Shown: piece after piece, positions 14,373 through 23,879 of the stretch
How the letters are laid out: every line of letters starts with the position of its first letter
Numbering within the stretch: the stretch's first letter is position 1
DNA from: Cristatella mucedo
Taxonomy: Eukaryota; Bryozoa; Phylactolaemata; Cristatellidae
Direction of reading: 5' to 3'
Assembly (NCBI GenBank): GCA_009760855.2
Contig: WPIO01000088.1
Span: forward strand, 670,001-734,000
DNA length: 64,000 nt
Notes under the pieces: generated by a model
Databases searched by the model: none
The model's input: the letters and a program-made list of their open reading frames with translations, nothing else
What the model was told of the DNA's origin: nothing
Program-made: the position numbers and the translations under genes

Positions 14373-16154
14373 CTCTACAGTACTCTAACCTGGCCTCTCC
14401 ACTACTCTCCTTGCCTCTAGATCTCTCTCTCTCTTTCTGTCTGTATATATATATACATATAAAATTCTATTCTCCAACTGCCGACTATGGCACATCTTTT
14501 TCAGCGGTCCTGAACTACTACTTCTATGCTACTCACTATCTCAACTGCTCTCCTAACTCTGCTATGCTTCCCACTTTCTCTTTGTTGCGTGAGACGAAGT
14601 CTGTTGGCTACCGAATGCGTACCGAAAGCCGCTTAGGCTGTGAGTGCGCTATACAAAACTCTCCTGCGTAACACCCACATGGTCTTTATGACTTCGTGGA
14701 GTTACTGACGGAGATACATTACATTACATTACATTACATAATTCATTTGTATAGCGCTACAAGAGACATTTATCTCTATTTAGGCGCTTCACATATGCCT
14801 CAGGGCTCGAGCCAGCGACCTCAGTCAGACTTTGGTCGGGGCGAACGCCTTAGCCACTTGACCAATCCAGCTCGGCGTCTGTCAGTCTGTCTGTCAGTCA
14901 GTCAGTCTGTTTGTCTGTCGGTCTGTCTGTCTGTCTATCTTTCTCTCTGTCCGTCTGTCTGTCTCTCTCTCAGGAACCTCAGTGAGCAGTGTCCCCATTT
15001 GAATTGCGAATACTGCCAGCTCAAAATATAAATCGCTCCCCGAGATCTGGGCTGCTTCATCTTCTGCAATGCCATAGACTTGTGCTTTCCATCACGCATT
15101 AATCATTCGCTCAGAGACGCATTTAATTCAAATCCTTCATTGACTTTGGGCCTTCAATTCACTTGCACAGAGGTTCAGCCTCGTGTCTCCTTTTCTGCAG
15201 GAGCTCCGCTGGCTTTCGTTTTATCGACGTATACACGACGTTAAGTTTCTACGCCGACCCACAAGGCTCGCCACGGCTTGGCTCCTTCAAATTAAGCTGA
15301 ACTGCTCCACCAGTTTCAGCCTCACCGCGCTGTCAGGTCCTGTATGGGCAATAGATCAGCTGTTACATTCCTCCGCTTAAAGACCGCTGGCGACAGGAAC
15401 ATTAGCTTTTCAAGTCCCAGACTGTGGAACTCCCTTCCACAATTCTTACGCAACGACAACTCAACTAGTCTCCTGCTACCGAAAATGACTCGTCCTTTTC
15501 AGCGGTTCTGAGCCGATATTTCCATGTTACTACATTAATTTCTCTCCTGACTCAGCTGTGCTTAACAGTTTCTATTTTTTGAGTGAGATGAAGGCTTTTG
15601 GCTACCAAATACGTACATGTGTTGCTCTTACTTACTCTTTGTGAGCTTGTAGAGTTACAGACGGAGATACATCGCATCACATTGTTACAAGCTGTCTACA
15701 AGTGCCAAAATGCTTGAGAAAACTGGAGACTTGAGCTATAAGCAAAGATATAGCACTAAACTAAACCAAATTAAATTGCAAAAGTAAATATAGTTTATGA
15801 GGCAATGCAGCGTCTTATTCGATTAAAGTAAGCACGAGCTGTGACGAAGCATGCAACTGCGAGGCGCACAAGCTAGAACGCGCACGCTGCCTTCGCGCCA
15901 CAGCTGCATACCTCATTCTCAAGCTGAAAGTAGTCGTAGTACTTGATTATGTTTTTATGGTCGAGCGTTCTAAGAAGTATTCCCTCCATTTCCAAGCCTT
16001 TTCCTGGCGCCGCTTCGATTTTTATGGCAACTGCCTTCCTGTCCTGCAAGGACAGGCCTTTGCAAACCCATCTCGTCTTGCCGTCGTTCATGACTACATT
16101 TAGCTGATAATCGCGTTTCAGTAATGCACTCCTAATCTTCTGCAGCCTTTGCAT
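5083..16154 (-). CDS. Kinase A: complete small protein kinase, four exons
   Basis: Exons 16154-15912, 10416-10259, 7492-7285 and 5268-5083 join in frame (phases 0, 2, 0) into 264 residues ending in TGA. Landmarks: degenerate glycine loop (residues 23-28, only the middle Gly kept); VAIK Lys45; alpha-C Glu57; hinge [12 protein letters not shown]; catalytic loop HGDVKPEN (Asp135, Lys137, Asn140; Gly in place of the HRD Arg); DFG 153-155; activation segment ending GTDGFMAPE (177-179); alpha-F with [18 protein letters not shown] near the end. The catalytic Lys, Asp and DFG Asp are all present, so it may be active. HGD marks it as a non-RD kinase, usually not controlled by activation-loop phosphorylation. 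It ends right after the kinase domain. The start at 16154 is chosen by alignment with kinase B; the frame is open to an ATG at 16379. The family may be NEK-like or TKL-like; I cannot decide. Confidence 0.85.
5512..5680 (+). mobile_element. SINE1, diverged full copy
   Basis: tRNA-like head with GGTGCTCGCC core and GATCGAGCCC B-box-like segment. The tail AGAGATTAAGTTCTCTTAA ... CACTATACAAATGAATTAT is typical of the family. Confidence 0.75.
5858..5940. repeat. 43-bp direct duplication
   Basis: GCTAACCATTTGCAGAAGCA appears twice, 43 bp apart, each followed by T(T/C)AATCTGAT. Confidence 0.85.
6080..6370. repeat. AT-rich low-complexity region
   Basis: Long runs of ATATA/TAATATA with no open frame; it lies in intron 3 of kinase A. 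Confidence 0.8.
6425..7235 (+). mobile_element. LINE A 3' fragment
   Basis: It has the same ORF2 C-terminus as the copies at 2025 and 30060 ([30 protein letters not shown]), with an in-frame stop after HRTTRF, then the shared 3' UTR and terminal stem-loop. It lies in intron 3 of kinase A, antisense to it. Confidence 0.88.
7285..7492 (-). CDS. Kinase A exon 3 (catalytic loop, DFG, APE)
   Basis: Acceptor ttcacag (ag 7494-7493), donor gtgagt from 7284. The single A at its start completes GGA with the GG from exon 2, giving HGDVKPEN. It holds LADFG and GTDGFMAPE, the strongest kinase signature in the window. Confidence 0.88.
7735..7805. repeat. (TA)-rich microsatellite
   Basis: Imperfect ATATATACAT units in intron 2 of kinase A. 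Confidence 0.8.
8520..9260. other. GC-rich intronic stretch open in several frames
   Basis: Frames of 130-200 codons are open on both strands, but they overlap each other, show no domain I recognise and sit between two kinase A exons that already join cleanly. Probably non-coding. Confidence 0.4.
9270..10150. other. Unique AT-leaning intronic sequence, nothing recognised
   Basis: No long open frame, repeat family or RNA-like structure seen; intron 2 of kinase A. Confidence 0.5.
10160..10235 (+). mobile_element. LINE A / SINE1-type 3' tail only
   Basis: AAAGTGCCTAGAAAGAGATT ... GGGGCCATACAA followed by (ATT)n. Only the terminal hairpin is present. Confidence 0.6.
10259..10416 (-). CDS. Kinase A exon 2 (hinge to catalytic loop)
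   Basis: Acceptor ctcttgcag, donor gtgcgt from 10258. It is 158 nt, ends in phase 2, and encodes [20 protein letters not shown] through NIMH plus a split Gly codon. It matches kinase B exon 2 in length and phase. Confidence 0.87.
10650..10980. repeat. (CA)n/(CG-CA)n microsatellite, ~325 bp
   Basis: CA repeat interrupted by CGCA, CTCA and ATACA variants. Open frames through it (poly His-Thr, Cys-Val) are artefacts. Confidence 0.97.
11000..11970. other. Intronic sequence without a recognised feature
   Basis: Only short open frames and no repeat family; intron 1 of kinase A. Confidence 0.5.
12060..12840. repeat. CTCTGTCTGT decamer array, ~750 bp
   Basis: Near-perfect decamers fill 12191-12750. 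They are flanked by a CTCCGTGTGT/CTCCGTCTGT variant on the left and a CTCTATCT-type variant on the right. All plus frames are open and encode only Cys/Leu/Ser/Val, so the ~295-codon frames are not genes. Confidence 0.97.
12880..13960. other. Intronic sequence without a recognised feature
   Basis: AT-rich unique sequence, no long open frame; intron 1 of kinase A. Confidence 0.5.
14060..14366. repeat. (CTGTCT)n and (CT)n microsatellites
   Basis: A CTCTGTCTGC block grades into pure (CT)n to about 14260. After about 50 bp of unique sequence a second (CT)n run spans 14314-14366. Confidence 0.95.
14470..14735 (+). mobile_element. LINE B 3' end
   Basis: It matches the copies at 34290 and 43265: CTACCGAATGCGTACCGAAA, then GCTATACAAAACTCTCCTGC, ending GGAGATACATTACATTACATT, an (ATTAC)n tail. 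5' truncated. Confidence 0.85.
14736..14882 (-). mobile_element. SINE1, near full length
   Basis: Reverse copy immediately abutting the LINE B tail. It shows the tail hairpin, the CTCGAGCC B-box-like segment and the A-box end near 14870. Confidence 0.85.
14876..14972. repeat. (CTGT)n microsatellite
   Basis: Tetramer CTGT/CAGT runs with CT interruptions directly next to the SINE head. Confidence 0.9.
15185..15690 (+). mobile_element. LINE B fragment, diverged
   Basis: It contains the ORF2 C-terminal region (GAGCTCCGCTGGCTTTCG; CCCAGACTGTGGAACTCCCT) and a decayed 3' UTR, ending in GAGATACATCGCATCACATT. Several stops and indels. Confidence 0.75.
15912..16154 (-). CDS. Kinase A exon 1 (N-lobe)
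   Basis: ATG at 16154-16152; donor gtatgc from 15911; phase 0; 81 residues. It carries the N-lobe from [12 protein letters not shown] through VAIK Lys45, alpha-C and [11 protein letters not shown]. The upstream open frame (to 16379) is Arg-rich and probably leader sequence. Confidence 0.85.
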
Positions 16155-17340
16155 TTTTTCCTTTGCGCGGGCTAAGGTTTTTCGCACCGAATTTCGGGCC
16201 GCATCACGTGGTCTCAGACGTTTTCGTCGCGAACGAACAGACGTGGAGCCGAAGCACAACCGGATGTCGCCATTACAGCGGAAGTACGTCTTCGCGATCC
16301 CGCGCGCTGCCTTGCGCCAGCGGCAGCCGCCGGTTTTGTGTTTGAGGAGATTTTTTTGAGCGCCTGCAGGAGGATGCATGCGTCCGTCCGTATTCTACGT
16401 CTTAGCGAGATGCTTGCGAGCTGCGGCGGAAGCGGAAGCACCTTTTCCGTCGCGCTGTCCACTCGCACACAGCGAGTCGACGAACTTGTCTAGCAGAGCG
16501 TCACTCGTAGCTGAAAAGGCCAGAGCTGCGCCAGAGCACGCGTTTTCAGTCAACAAGGCCGACCGCAGGGCCGCCGCACGTGCGCAGGCGAGCCGGCGCG
16601 TCATTTACAGCTGCCGCTGGTGGGCTCGCTGTTCTCGTTAATCGAAGTGCAAACGTAATCGCTCGAAGGCGTCGAGCCAGCTCTTGCCCTGTGGCACAGA
16701 GTCTTCCCGGCGAGCCGCGACGGCGTACTCACTGTCGTCTACGGCGACGGCACGCTGGGTAAGGCACGGTTGGTTTTTACCGTCTCGGTGCAGCAGAGGT
16801 CGTGGGCTGGAATCCTGCGGCGGGCGATTCTTTGTCGCTGCCGCAAGCGCTGGCGATCGCCATAAAGGCTCTTCTGTCGCTCAACATGAAAGAGTGCCGC
16901 TAAAGCAGCTAGCTTTTCTCTGCGCTCCGACGACAGTGGCCTCCTTTGCGTCAGGCCCAGGAAGGTCAAGGCTGAACCATCGACGGTCGACGACCGAGGC
17001 GGCTCCTTCCTGTCCTGCGTCTCTGGCGGGGTCTGCGATCGTAGCCAGCGTGGCTACCGCGCGCGCTCTGTCGGCTGAGCGACTTCAGATTTCGACGGTC
17101 GAGATCGTCAGCTGGTCACGTGCCGCTGGTGCAGTGTGCCCTTGCCTGGCGAAAAGACCTCGACCTCGTGCAACATGCGCTGCGTCGCTCGCCGTGCATT
17201 TCCGCCGGGATCCCGCTCGCCGGGCGTTTCGTCGAGGCGTTTCGCATGAGCACCCGCAAGAGCTAGGCCCAATCAGCACCAAGTCTGGCCGTTTGTCCGC
17301 GTTAATGATTGCCACCAGCGCTGCCAGCTCGCCACCGTAA
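16155..17340. other. GC-rich 5' flank of kinase A, likely promoter/5' UTR
   Basis: CpG-rich, with overlapping open frames on both strands and no domain seen. It mirrors the GC-rich flank of kinase B. A SINE2 copy is embedded at 16755-16915. Confidence 0.4.
16755..16915 (+). mobile_element. SINE2 copy
   Basis: GGTCGTGGGCTGGAATCCTG (B-box region), then GGCGATTCTTTGTCGCTGCC, GCAAGCGCTGGCGATCGCC, AAAGGCTCTTCTGTCGCT and a CAGCTAG end match other family 2 copies. Confidence 0.75.
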
Positions 17341-17370
17341 CGTCTGCATCAGGGTCAGGGTTGACCCTGT

Positions 17371-17416
17371 CTGGGGTAACGACTGGGTGCCATTCGGCAT
17401 CCAGTCGTTACCCCAG
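17371..17416. repeat. 46-bp hairpin, 21-bp arms
   Basis: Left arm 17371-17391 (CTGGGGTAACGACTGGGTGCC) pairs with 17396-17416 with one G/T-type mismatch around a 4-nt loop (ATTC). A smaller inverted repeat AGGGTCA...TGACCCT lies just upstream at 17351-17368. Confidence 0.9.
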
Positions 17417-17419
17417 CGC

Positions 17420-18900
17420 TTCGCATCAGAATCTAGGAATCATCAGTATCAGAATTCGCAATCAGAATCGTCTTCGCATCAGGAGTTTGGCTAGGCGGCA
17501 ACCCCCCCCACCAGGTGACGTAGTTTGACGGCGTATTTGTTTTGACAGGAGCAACAGGCGCGCCTGAGCTGACCGACGGATCTTCAGTCGTCAGCTTTCT
17601 CAACTTCCGCTCGCTTCTTCGTCTGCAGCGCGTGTCGTTGGGCCAGTCGTCTGCTTGACGACGTGGATAGCGTGGAACCTTACGGACGTGCCGCCAGATA
17701 TTATCGCGCCGGCCGGGCGTGAACTTCCGGAATTTCCTGGTGCACAAACTTACGGAATTTCCGCCGAAGTGGAAACCATGCCATTTTCGGAGCCCAAACT
17801 CTAGGGTGAGGGGCGTGCGTAGCGAGCAGCAGCAGCATTATCAAAAGAAGAACTAATTTGCGTGACGTTCTCAGAAAACCAAAACCAACCGTTTCTCGTC
17901 TAAAGAATGTTAGCTGATATAACATTAAAAATATTTGCTGATATATTGATAAAAATGTTATTGGATACAATATTAAAAATATTAAAAATATTAGCGCGCC
18001 CCTTTTTGAATGCACAACCTTGGTCGTATAGCGCGAGCACCTAATCTCCTGGGCTGTCACGGCCATCACTACCACTCTACAAACGTACACTGCGGCCTGG
18101 GCCGCATCACAAATCGCTCCGTCCATGCTAGGCGGCCCGTCGAAGCTACCCGTCAGACCCTCGTCATAGTCGCATTACTAACCACGCGAGCATCTGTATC
18201 ACTCCGCTCTGGTCTGAGTGGGAACACCGACCTCCTGCTAATTCGCTGTAGAAAGCCATAGTGTAGCAGACACTAACTAATCCTTTACGCAGAGCAAATG
18301 GCTCCAGGCTCTTTTCCGGAACCAGGCGTTGGCCTTGGCGTTGGCTTTGGGCCATCGATTCTGAGGTCCGGACCTGGTCCTTGGCCGTTGCGCCGCCTTC
18401 GCGTCAACGCAGGCAGCTTTACGCAGTCGACTATCTGGAGTTTCTAGAGACGAAAATATTCTTCTCAGTGAATCTAAAAATTACCAACCAAGCTTCTACT
18501 AGGCAAAAGCACCCAAAAACTGCGTCCACGGGCGCCATGTCAATGCGGGTGCCTGGCTGGCAGCGACAATTGAACCGCTCCAACATAAAAGCACCCGAGC
18601 AATAAACGAGGCGAAATAGTCCGCTAGGGTTGTCTTGTCATCCGGAAAAACTCACTTCGACGGCGTGAGATGTACTATTCTAATCGCAAAGGAGCGTTTG
18701 CTAAGGTATTTTTGGGACTTCTTCATTCCAAAAGTCTGCGCCAGACTTGTCCTCTCACTTATTCCATGCCGAGTTCGTACAGCATGTGCGGTTGTGCGTT
18801 CCATGTCGTTTAGAGAAACGCGGAAGTTCCGTCCCTCTCGTCTACAGGGAAGTAACTTTAAACTGCACCAATCCGTGCTATGACGATGCGTTAGTCAGCC
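17420..18900. other. Sequence without a supported gene
   Basis: A 141-codon minus-strand frame at 17701-18126 spans AT-rich sequence and has no domain I recognise. No splice-supported exon found. Confidence 0.45.
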
Positions 18901-18904
18901 GCCA

Positions 18905-18985
18905 AGACTTGTAAAGCGCCTGGATAGAGATCTGGTCCTCTTGGGGCACTATGCACGTGACCTATAATTGTTATCATAATTATTG
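18905..18985 (+). mobile_element. SINE1 tail
   Basis: GTAAAGCGCCTGGATAGAGA through TCTTGGGGCACTAT, followed by AT-rich tail. The head is missing or unrecognisable. Confidence 0.65.
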
Positions 18986-19539
18986 CGACCAGCGCGACCG
19001 GAGGACATTCTCGATCAAACTGGACTCGTTCTTATTCAGATTGCTTAGGACTTTGAGTCTTTCGGAATGCGTCCATACTGATTATTACCAACTGAATAAT
19101 ATAAAAAATATAACAATATAACACTATAATGTAACTGGATAACACAAATACAGTTGTCCCTTGTTTATTGCCGTTAATCAGTTCCAGACTCTACCGCGAT
19201 AAGAGAATCTCCGCAAAGTAGAGAAACGAGCTTGCGTGAGGCTGACCCAACAGTGACCAGGATAGGAGGATGATAGGCTAGTCAATCAGTGAGTAGCACG
19301 CTCTGATTGGCTTGGTTTCACAACACCCGATTTTTTTGGAAAAAAGTTCTTGCCCACACACAAGGAGCGGTCGAGCGCGTTGCACCTGGCGTTGAAGGAT
19401 TTGCGGGGTCGCTCGAAGACCTAGGCCTACAGTGCAAACGTACAGTAATTTTAATTTTAATTGTATCCAGCAGCCTTTTAGCTGCCTGTCGATTCGCTTC
19501 GCTAAGCCATAGTAGATACGTCACGGTAGATAACGCTGT

Positions 19540-19617
19540 GCCATCTTGCCGCATAACGACAGTACGCCATTTTGCAACGTGTCACAAGTGCGCCATCTTG
19601 CGGTGTGACGGACTCTC
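19540..19617. repeat. 26-bp repeat x3 built on GCCAT(C/T)TTGC
   Basis: GCCATCTTGC at 19540, GCCATTTTGC at 19566 and GCCATCTTGC at 19592: exact 26-bp spacing. The shared core resembles the vertebrate YY1 site (GCCATNTT). Confidence 0.85.
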
Positions 19618-19869
19618 TCTTTAATAATTAAAAATACAAGGATGTCTTATTGACTCAGACAGCCGAGCGCACGCTGTATACTGTTCACTATCTCTGCCAC
19701 GATTAACTTTTTTAAGGAATATGTCTGAAAAACCGCGACAGAGTGAATCCACAAAAGTCGAAGGACGAAGTGGCGAGAGACGACTGTACTGAAAATGTGC
19801 ACACGACACTGGTGCTGCGGTGCATTTTCATCTAGTAGGCCATGAAGTCGCTCCAGCACCTCAAACCTT

Positions 19870-20012
19870 CATGGCAACCAATGGCTATAATAACGAAGTC
19901 ACGAACGGGGTCGTGGGTTCGAGTCCTGCACTGGGCGATCCTTTATTGTCCACTGCAAGCGGTTGTGATAGCCGCTATACAAAACGGGGCTGTTGAATCA
20001 GCTAGCCCTTAT
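19870..20012 (+). mobile_element. SINE2 copy
   Basis: GGGTCGTGGGTTCGAGTCCT is a good B-box-like segment. It is followed by GGGCGATCCTTTATTGTCCA, the GCAAGCGGTTGTGATAGCC core, GCTATACAAAACGG and a final TCAGCTAG. Confidence 0.82.
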
Positions 20013-20204
20013 TTTTTACAAAAATGAGGGCATCTCAAAATTTCATGCAGGACAGTGTGACTTGCGGGAAGAGGTGCACAGTGCTTTGCGCGGAACCTTG
20101 TCGGCTGTTGTTCATACTCCCTGGTTGATTGTGAAGCCTAGGTGCTATATCTTCGTAGCCGGAATGCAGAAACTGCTCCTCAGTGGGTGGTTGTATTTGG
20201 GCGG

Positions 20205-20285
20205 ATGCACTTGGGTAGATGTGCTTGGGCGGATGTGCTTGGGCGGCCGCGCTTGGGCGGATGTGCTTGGGCAGATGTGCTCCTC
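20205..20285. repeat. 14-bp minisatellite (GCTTGGGCGGATGT)
   Basis: About six units, one with a CCGC variant. It generates Gly/Trp-rich frames that are probably not coding. Confidence 0.85.
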
Positions 20286-20648
20286 ATCCTTCCGCCATCG
20301 ATGTACCAATGCGCTCAATCGATCGGTCGCTCCGGCACTGCCCAGTGCCGTGCCCTTCACGAGCAAGTTGTCAAAGTACGGCTTCACTCCATGAACGCAT
20401 ATCCGCCGACGAGAGTCCATCCATCGCTGGCGAATGCCAGGCGCCGCCGGCCATCGACAGCGAACTGCACAGCTGCCGCTACAGCTCTCAAGCAGCGACG
20501 CCTAGCGATCGATGCCGGAACACCGCACGTCGGTGCCGGTGTCTCCAGCAGCGGCTAAAGCTTCAGCTGACAGCAGAACTTGGTATTGTGGAATGTGCCA
20601 TGGAATTCATAAGCGCATTAGCAGCGAGGGCATTTGTCCTCCTTCCTT

Positions 20649-20746
20649 AATGTAAATATGTAATGTAAATAATGTTATTAATGTAAATGTAAATAATGTA
20701 AATGTAAATGTAAAATGCCTTAATGTAAATGTCCCCTAATGTAAAT
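20649..20746. repeat. (ATGTAA)n simple repeat
   Basis: Imperfect AATGTAAATGTAAAT units over about 100 bp. Confidence 0.85.
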
Positions 20747-20749
20747 CTC

Positions 20750-21480
20750 GATAAAATACTCAAGTATTTAAACAGCTTCGACTGTTCGTCGTCGGCACTT
20801 TTCAACAGATAGACATGTTAGAAATGAGATCTGAAGTTTTCGCCATTTCCGAGAAAAAGAAAAACAACGTTTTCGCAAGCCTTGTCTCATTTAGAATAAA
20901 ACCAGACGCAAAATATTTAAAAACCAGCAATTTACTGATCTCTGCGCAACTTGCGTCCCAGCTTGTTTCCGTGGTGTATTGAGGTACGCGTTTGGGTTTA
21001 CGTTTGCCGCACAGTTGAGATGCATGCTTGCGACTTTAAGCAGCTTTAATTGCAGTGTAGCTTTGAATTTTATAAATTCCATAACTGAGCCAAAATTTCA
21101 CGGATTGACGTATCGAAGTCAAATTTGAGTGTAGCTCAGATTTTAAATCACTGCGGTAGTTAGCTTGCAATTTCGGCTAGATAAGGATTACTGCTACACA
21201 TGCAATTAAGCATCGCGGAGCTTTATTTCTGCTATCGCGGAAATGTACAGCAATATATATCCAATAAAATCATAAATACACTACTGCAATTATGTGCAAG
21301 GAAAGCTGAACTCAATTTTTAAATTTCACGTTAACCCATTACCTATTGGCCGAGATGTGAATCTTACAAGGCCCGAGGCTGTACTGTAAATGAAGCTGTT
21401 TAAATGCCTAAATGTGCGCAAACACGCATACACACACTAGGACACTCAAGCGATCGTAGGCATAGGTGTGTCCGAAGGTA
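20750..21480. other. AT-rich sequence, nothing recognised
   Basis: No long open frame, repeat family or RNA gene seen. Confidence 0.5.
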
Positions 21481-22277
21481 TGCATAGTACACACGACGCG
21501 CACTGAACGAGCCAACACACTCTGAACGAACCAACACACGCGTATGCACAGCATGAAAGCAATACGCACTCACAAGCGTCGCCAATCACGAGACATGCGT
21601 GCACTGATTCGCGCATGCGCAATCAACCGCACGCACAGTGAGCTTAGTGGTCCCGTGCTCACCAGTCGCCGTGTTCTCTGCGAGCATCAGATACCGCAGT
21701 CCAAACCGCAGTCTCCTGAGCTCTGGCTAAGCGTGCAGTCCGGTCCTGACACCTGCAGCGGCGGAGGTGGCCCCAGCGCCGCCGCCGCCGCCGCCGCCGT
21801 TGTCGCTGCGGACTGCATCGCATGCTTAAGCAGCAGTTTTCGGACCAGTAGGATAGCAGCCTATTGCTTGCTGCCGCACTTTCTGCCTACTTTTTTGCGA
21901 TCACACTTTTTCGCCGCACTTGCTGCGGCACATTGGCAGTGCGCGTACTGTGCGGGCGCAGCACGAACAGTAGTTTACAGAGGTGGCCAAGCCTAGGGCA
22001 CAGATGCGGCATATGAATTAAACCGTGCGGCGGCCCAGGGCCAGAGCAGTCCGGCTGACAGCGGTATATTTACGCCTCGGCCCTACCGTTCAGCCAATCA
22101 GCAGCAGGCTGTAGAGAACTGGCCTCAAAGCGTTTAATGTTTGGCAACACCTCCGGACCCGGAAAGCCTGCGCGCCTGTTGTGACCTCGTGACCTGCCTG
22201 CGATTTCGTTCGGACACGCTCTTCCTGTCGCGCTAGTCTTCTTTCTCTTGTAAAGCCGCTGCCGCGTTAGCCCCTTC

Positions 22278-22367
22278 TGCTGTCCTTGCCCTTGTCTCCG
22301 TCCTTGCCCTTGTCTCCGTCCTTGCCCTTGTCTCCGTCCTTGCCCTTGTCTCCGTCCTTTCATTTGT
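22278..22367. repeat. 18-bp minisatellite (TCCTTGCCCTTGTCTCCG), ~5 units
   Basis: Consecutive near-identical 18-mers; the last unit changes GCCC to TCAT. Confidence 0.92.
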
Positions 22368-22698
22368 CTCCGTTCGCTTTGCGTTGTAATTCTGCGATTG
22401 GCGATTACTCGCCAGACGTGTTGCTTGCGGCGAGGACCTCGCTCTGGCATCTCGCGGCTGCGCAGAGACGCGGCGCCGACGGGCGATACAGCCGCGCGAT
22501 TATTTTCCGCCGGCTGACCTCTCGATCACCCGAGAACTAAGCAAAGGAGCGGTCAATATTGCTGGCAAATCGACCGCGACGCCCCAGCCGCGTGCGCCCG
22601 GCACCCGACGGGCCAATGAGCAAACAGCTCGCCGCTACTTTTCCGCAGGACATCGACGCCGGGAAATGTAACTAGAGGAAGTTTGACGGTGGGAAGTG

Positions 22699-22813
22699 TA
22701 ACTAGAGTTTATCGTCGATTACATTTTCCGGCCTCCTTGGTCGTTGCAGGGTGCCATAACTAGAGTTTATCGTCGATTACATTTTCCGGCCTCCTTGGTC
22801 GTTGCAGGGTGCC
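22699..22813. repeat. 57-bp tandem duplication
   Basis: Two identical copies (22699-22755 and 22757-22813) beginning TAACTAGAGTTTATCGTCG and ending GCAGGGTGCC, one base apart. Two smaller imperfect doublets follow near 22895-22975. Confidence 0.95.
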
Positions 22814-23879
22814 AGTCATTGATCGGCTCGCGGACGGAAGGTTGTGCAACCGCGAGCTGCGTCTTCAAGGCCGCCGCCGCCGCCGCCGGGCAGGGAGAGG
22901 GCTATCGGGCAGGGAGAGGGCTATCGGGCACAAAGAGCTCGCGATTTATCGCAGCCGAGGCTCGCGATTTATCGCAGCGCACAGCCTGGCCGTCCCCGAT
23001 TTTGGCGGCTGTGCGAAGACGATTATTACGCGAATCGCTCTTCCCGCGGCGATGCGTATATCCTCGAGCGAAAATCGCACCGCGAGGCGCGCGAGCGTCT
23101 GTAGGCGGCGATCGCTCTTATTGCTTCCGGTGGGTGATCCCGCGCTCGCGACCCGAGGAGGTCGCGAGCGGCTCAAGGTCGGAGGCTGCTCTTTCTTTCC
23201 GGGTGCTAATCCGATTAGCGCCAAAGCCCAACTGCCGAGTCATGGAGAGGGGTGAGGGTGCAGCTTTGAAAGCTTCAAGAGAGGCCATCGCTTTCTCTAA
23301 ACTCTTATCTTATCTATCTCATCGTATCTTATCTATTCTCACCTTATGTTCCCTCGATTTTATCTTCTTGGCTTCTGTCGATGCTTTGCGATTCGCCGCA
23401 ATCTCTAATGCGGTACGAAAGCAAGTCAACGCTGTGCGCGCGTTCGTGCGCGCGTGCGGCTTCCGCTTCCGCTGCTGCCGTAATAATTAGCGAAGCGCCT
23501 GACACTAATGTGCACGCGCCTCACCTGCGGCCGTTAGTTATGCCGCTGAAGCAGCGCAGCGTCAGGCCACGAATGCAGGTTATGCGTCGTGTCGTCTGCT
23601 GCGATTGATGGCGCTCTCGTACATGTGCCCGTTGAGAGTGATCATGCAGAGACTCGTTTATCGCGCACGTGCGCCCGCTGTGTTTCCGTGAGACTGCCAC
23701 AAGAACAGCCGCGGCCGGAGCCACTGTCGTACAGCATCAACGTTGCAATTGTTGCTGTGCATGCTTACGTTGCTGTGCTGCATTGTTGCATGCGTACGTT
23801 GCTGCGCATATGTATTGTGCCGATGTTGTTCAGGGTTCTCTTCCGCTTGATTGTATTATCAAGTTGAGCAGATGTGATT

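Noticed and set aside
17701-18126. 141-codon minus frame with hydrophobic stretches
   Set aside because: The hydrophobic part is the translation of AT-rich ATATTAAAAATA-type sequence; no domain recognised.
22744-23490. 248-codon plus frame
   Set aside because: GC-rich, low-complexity, starts inside a 57-bp tandem duplication and overlaps other frames; no domain or splice support.
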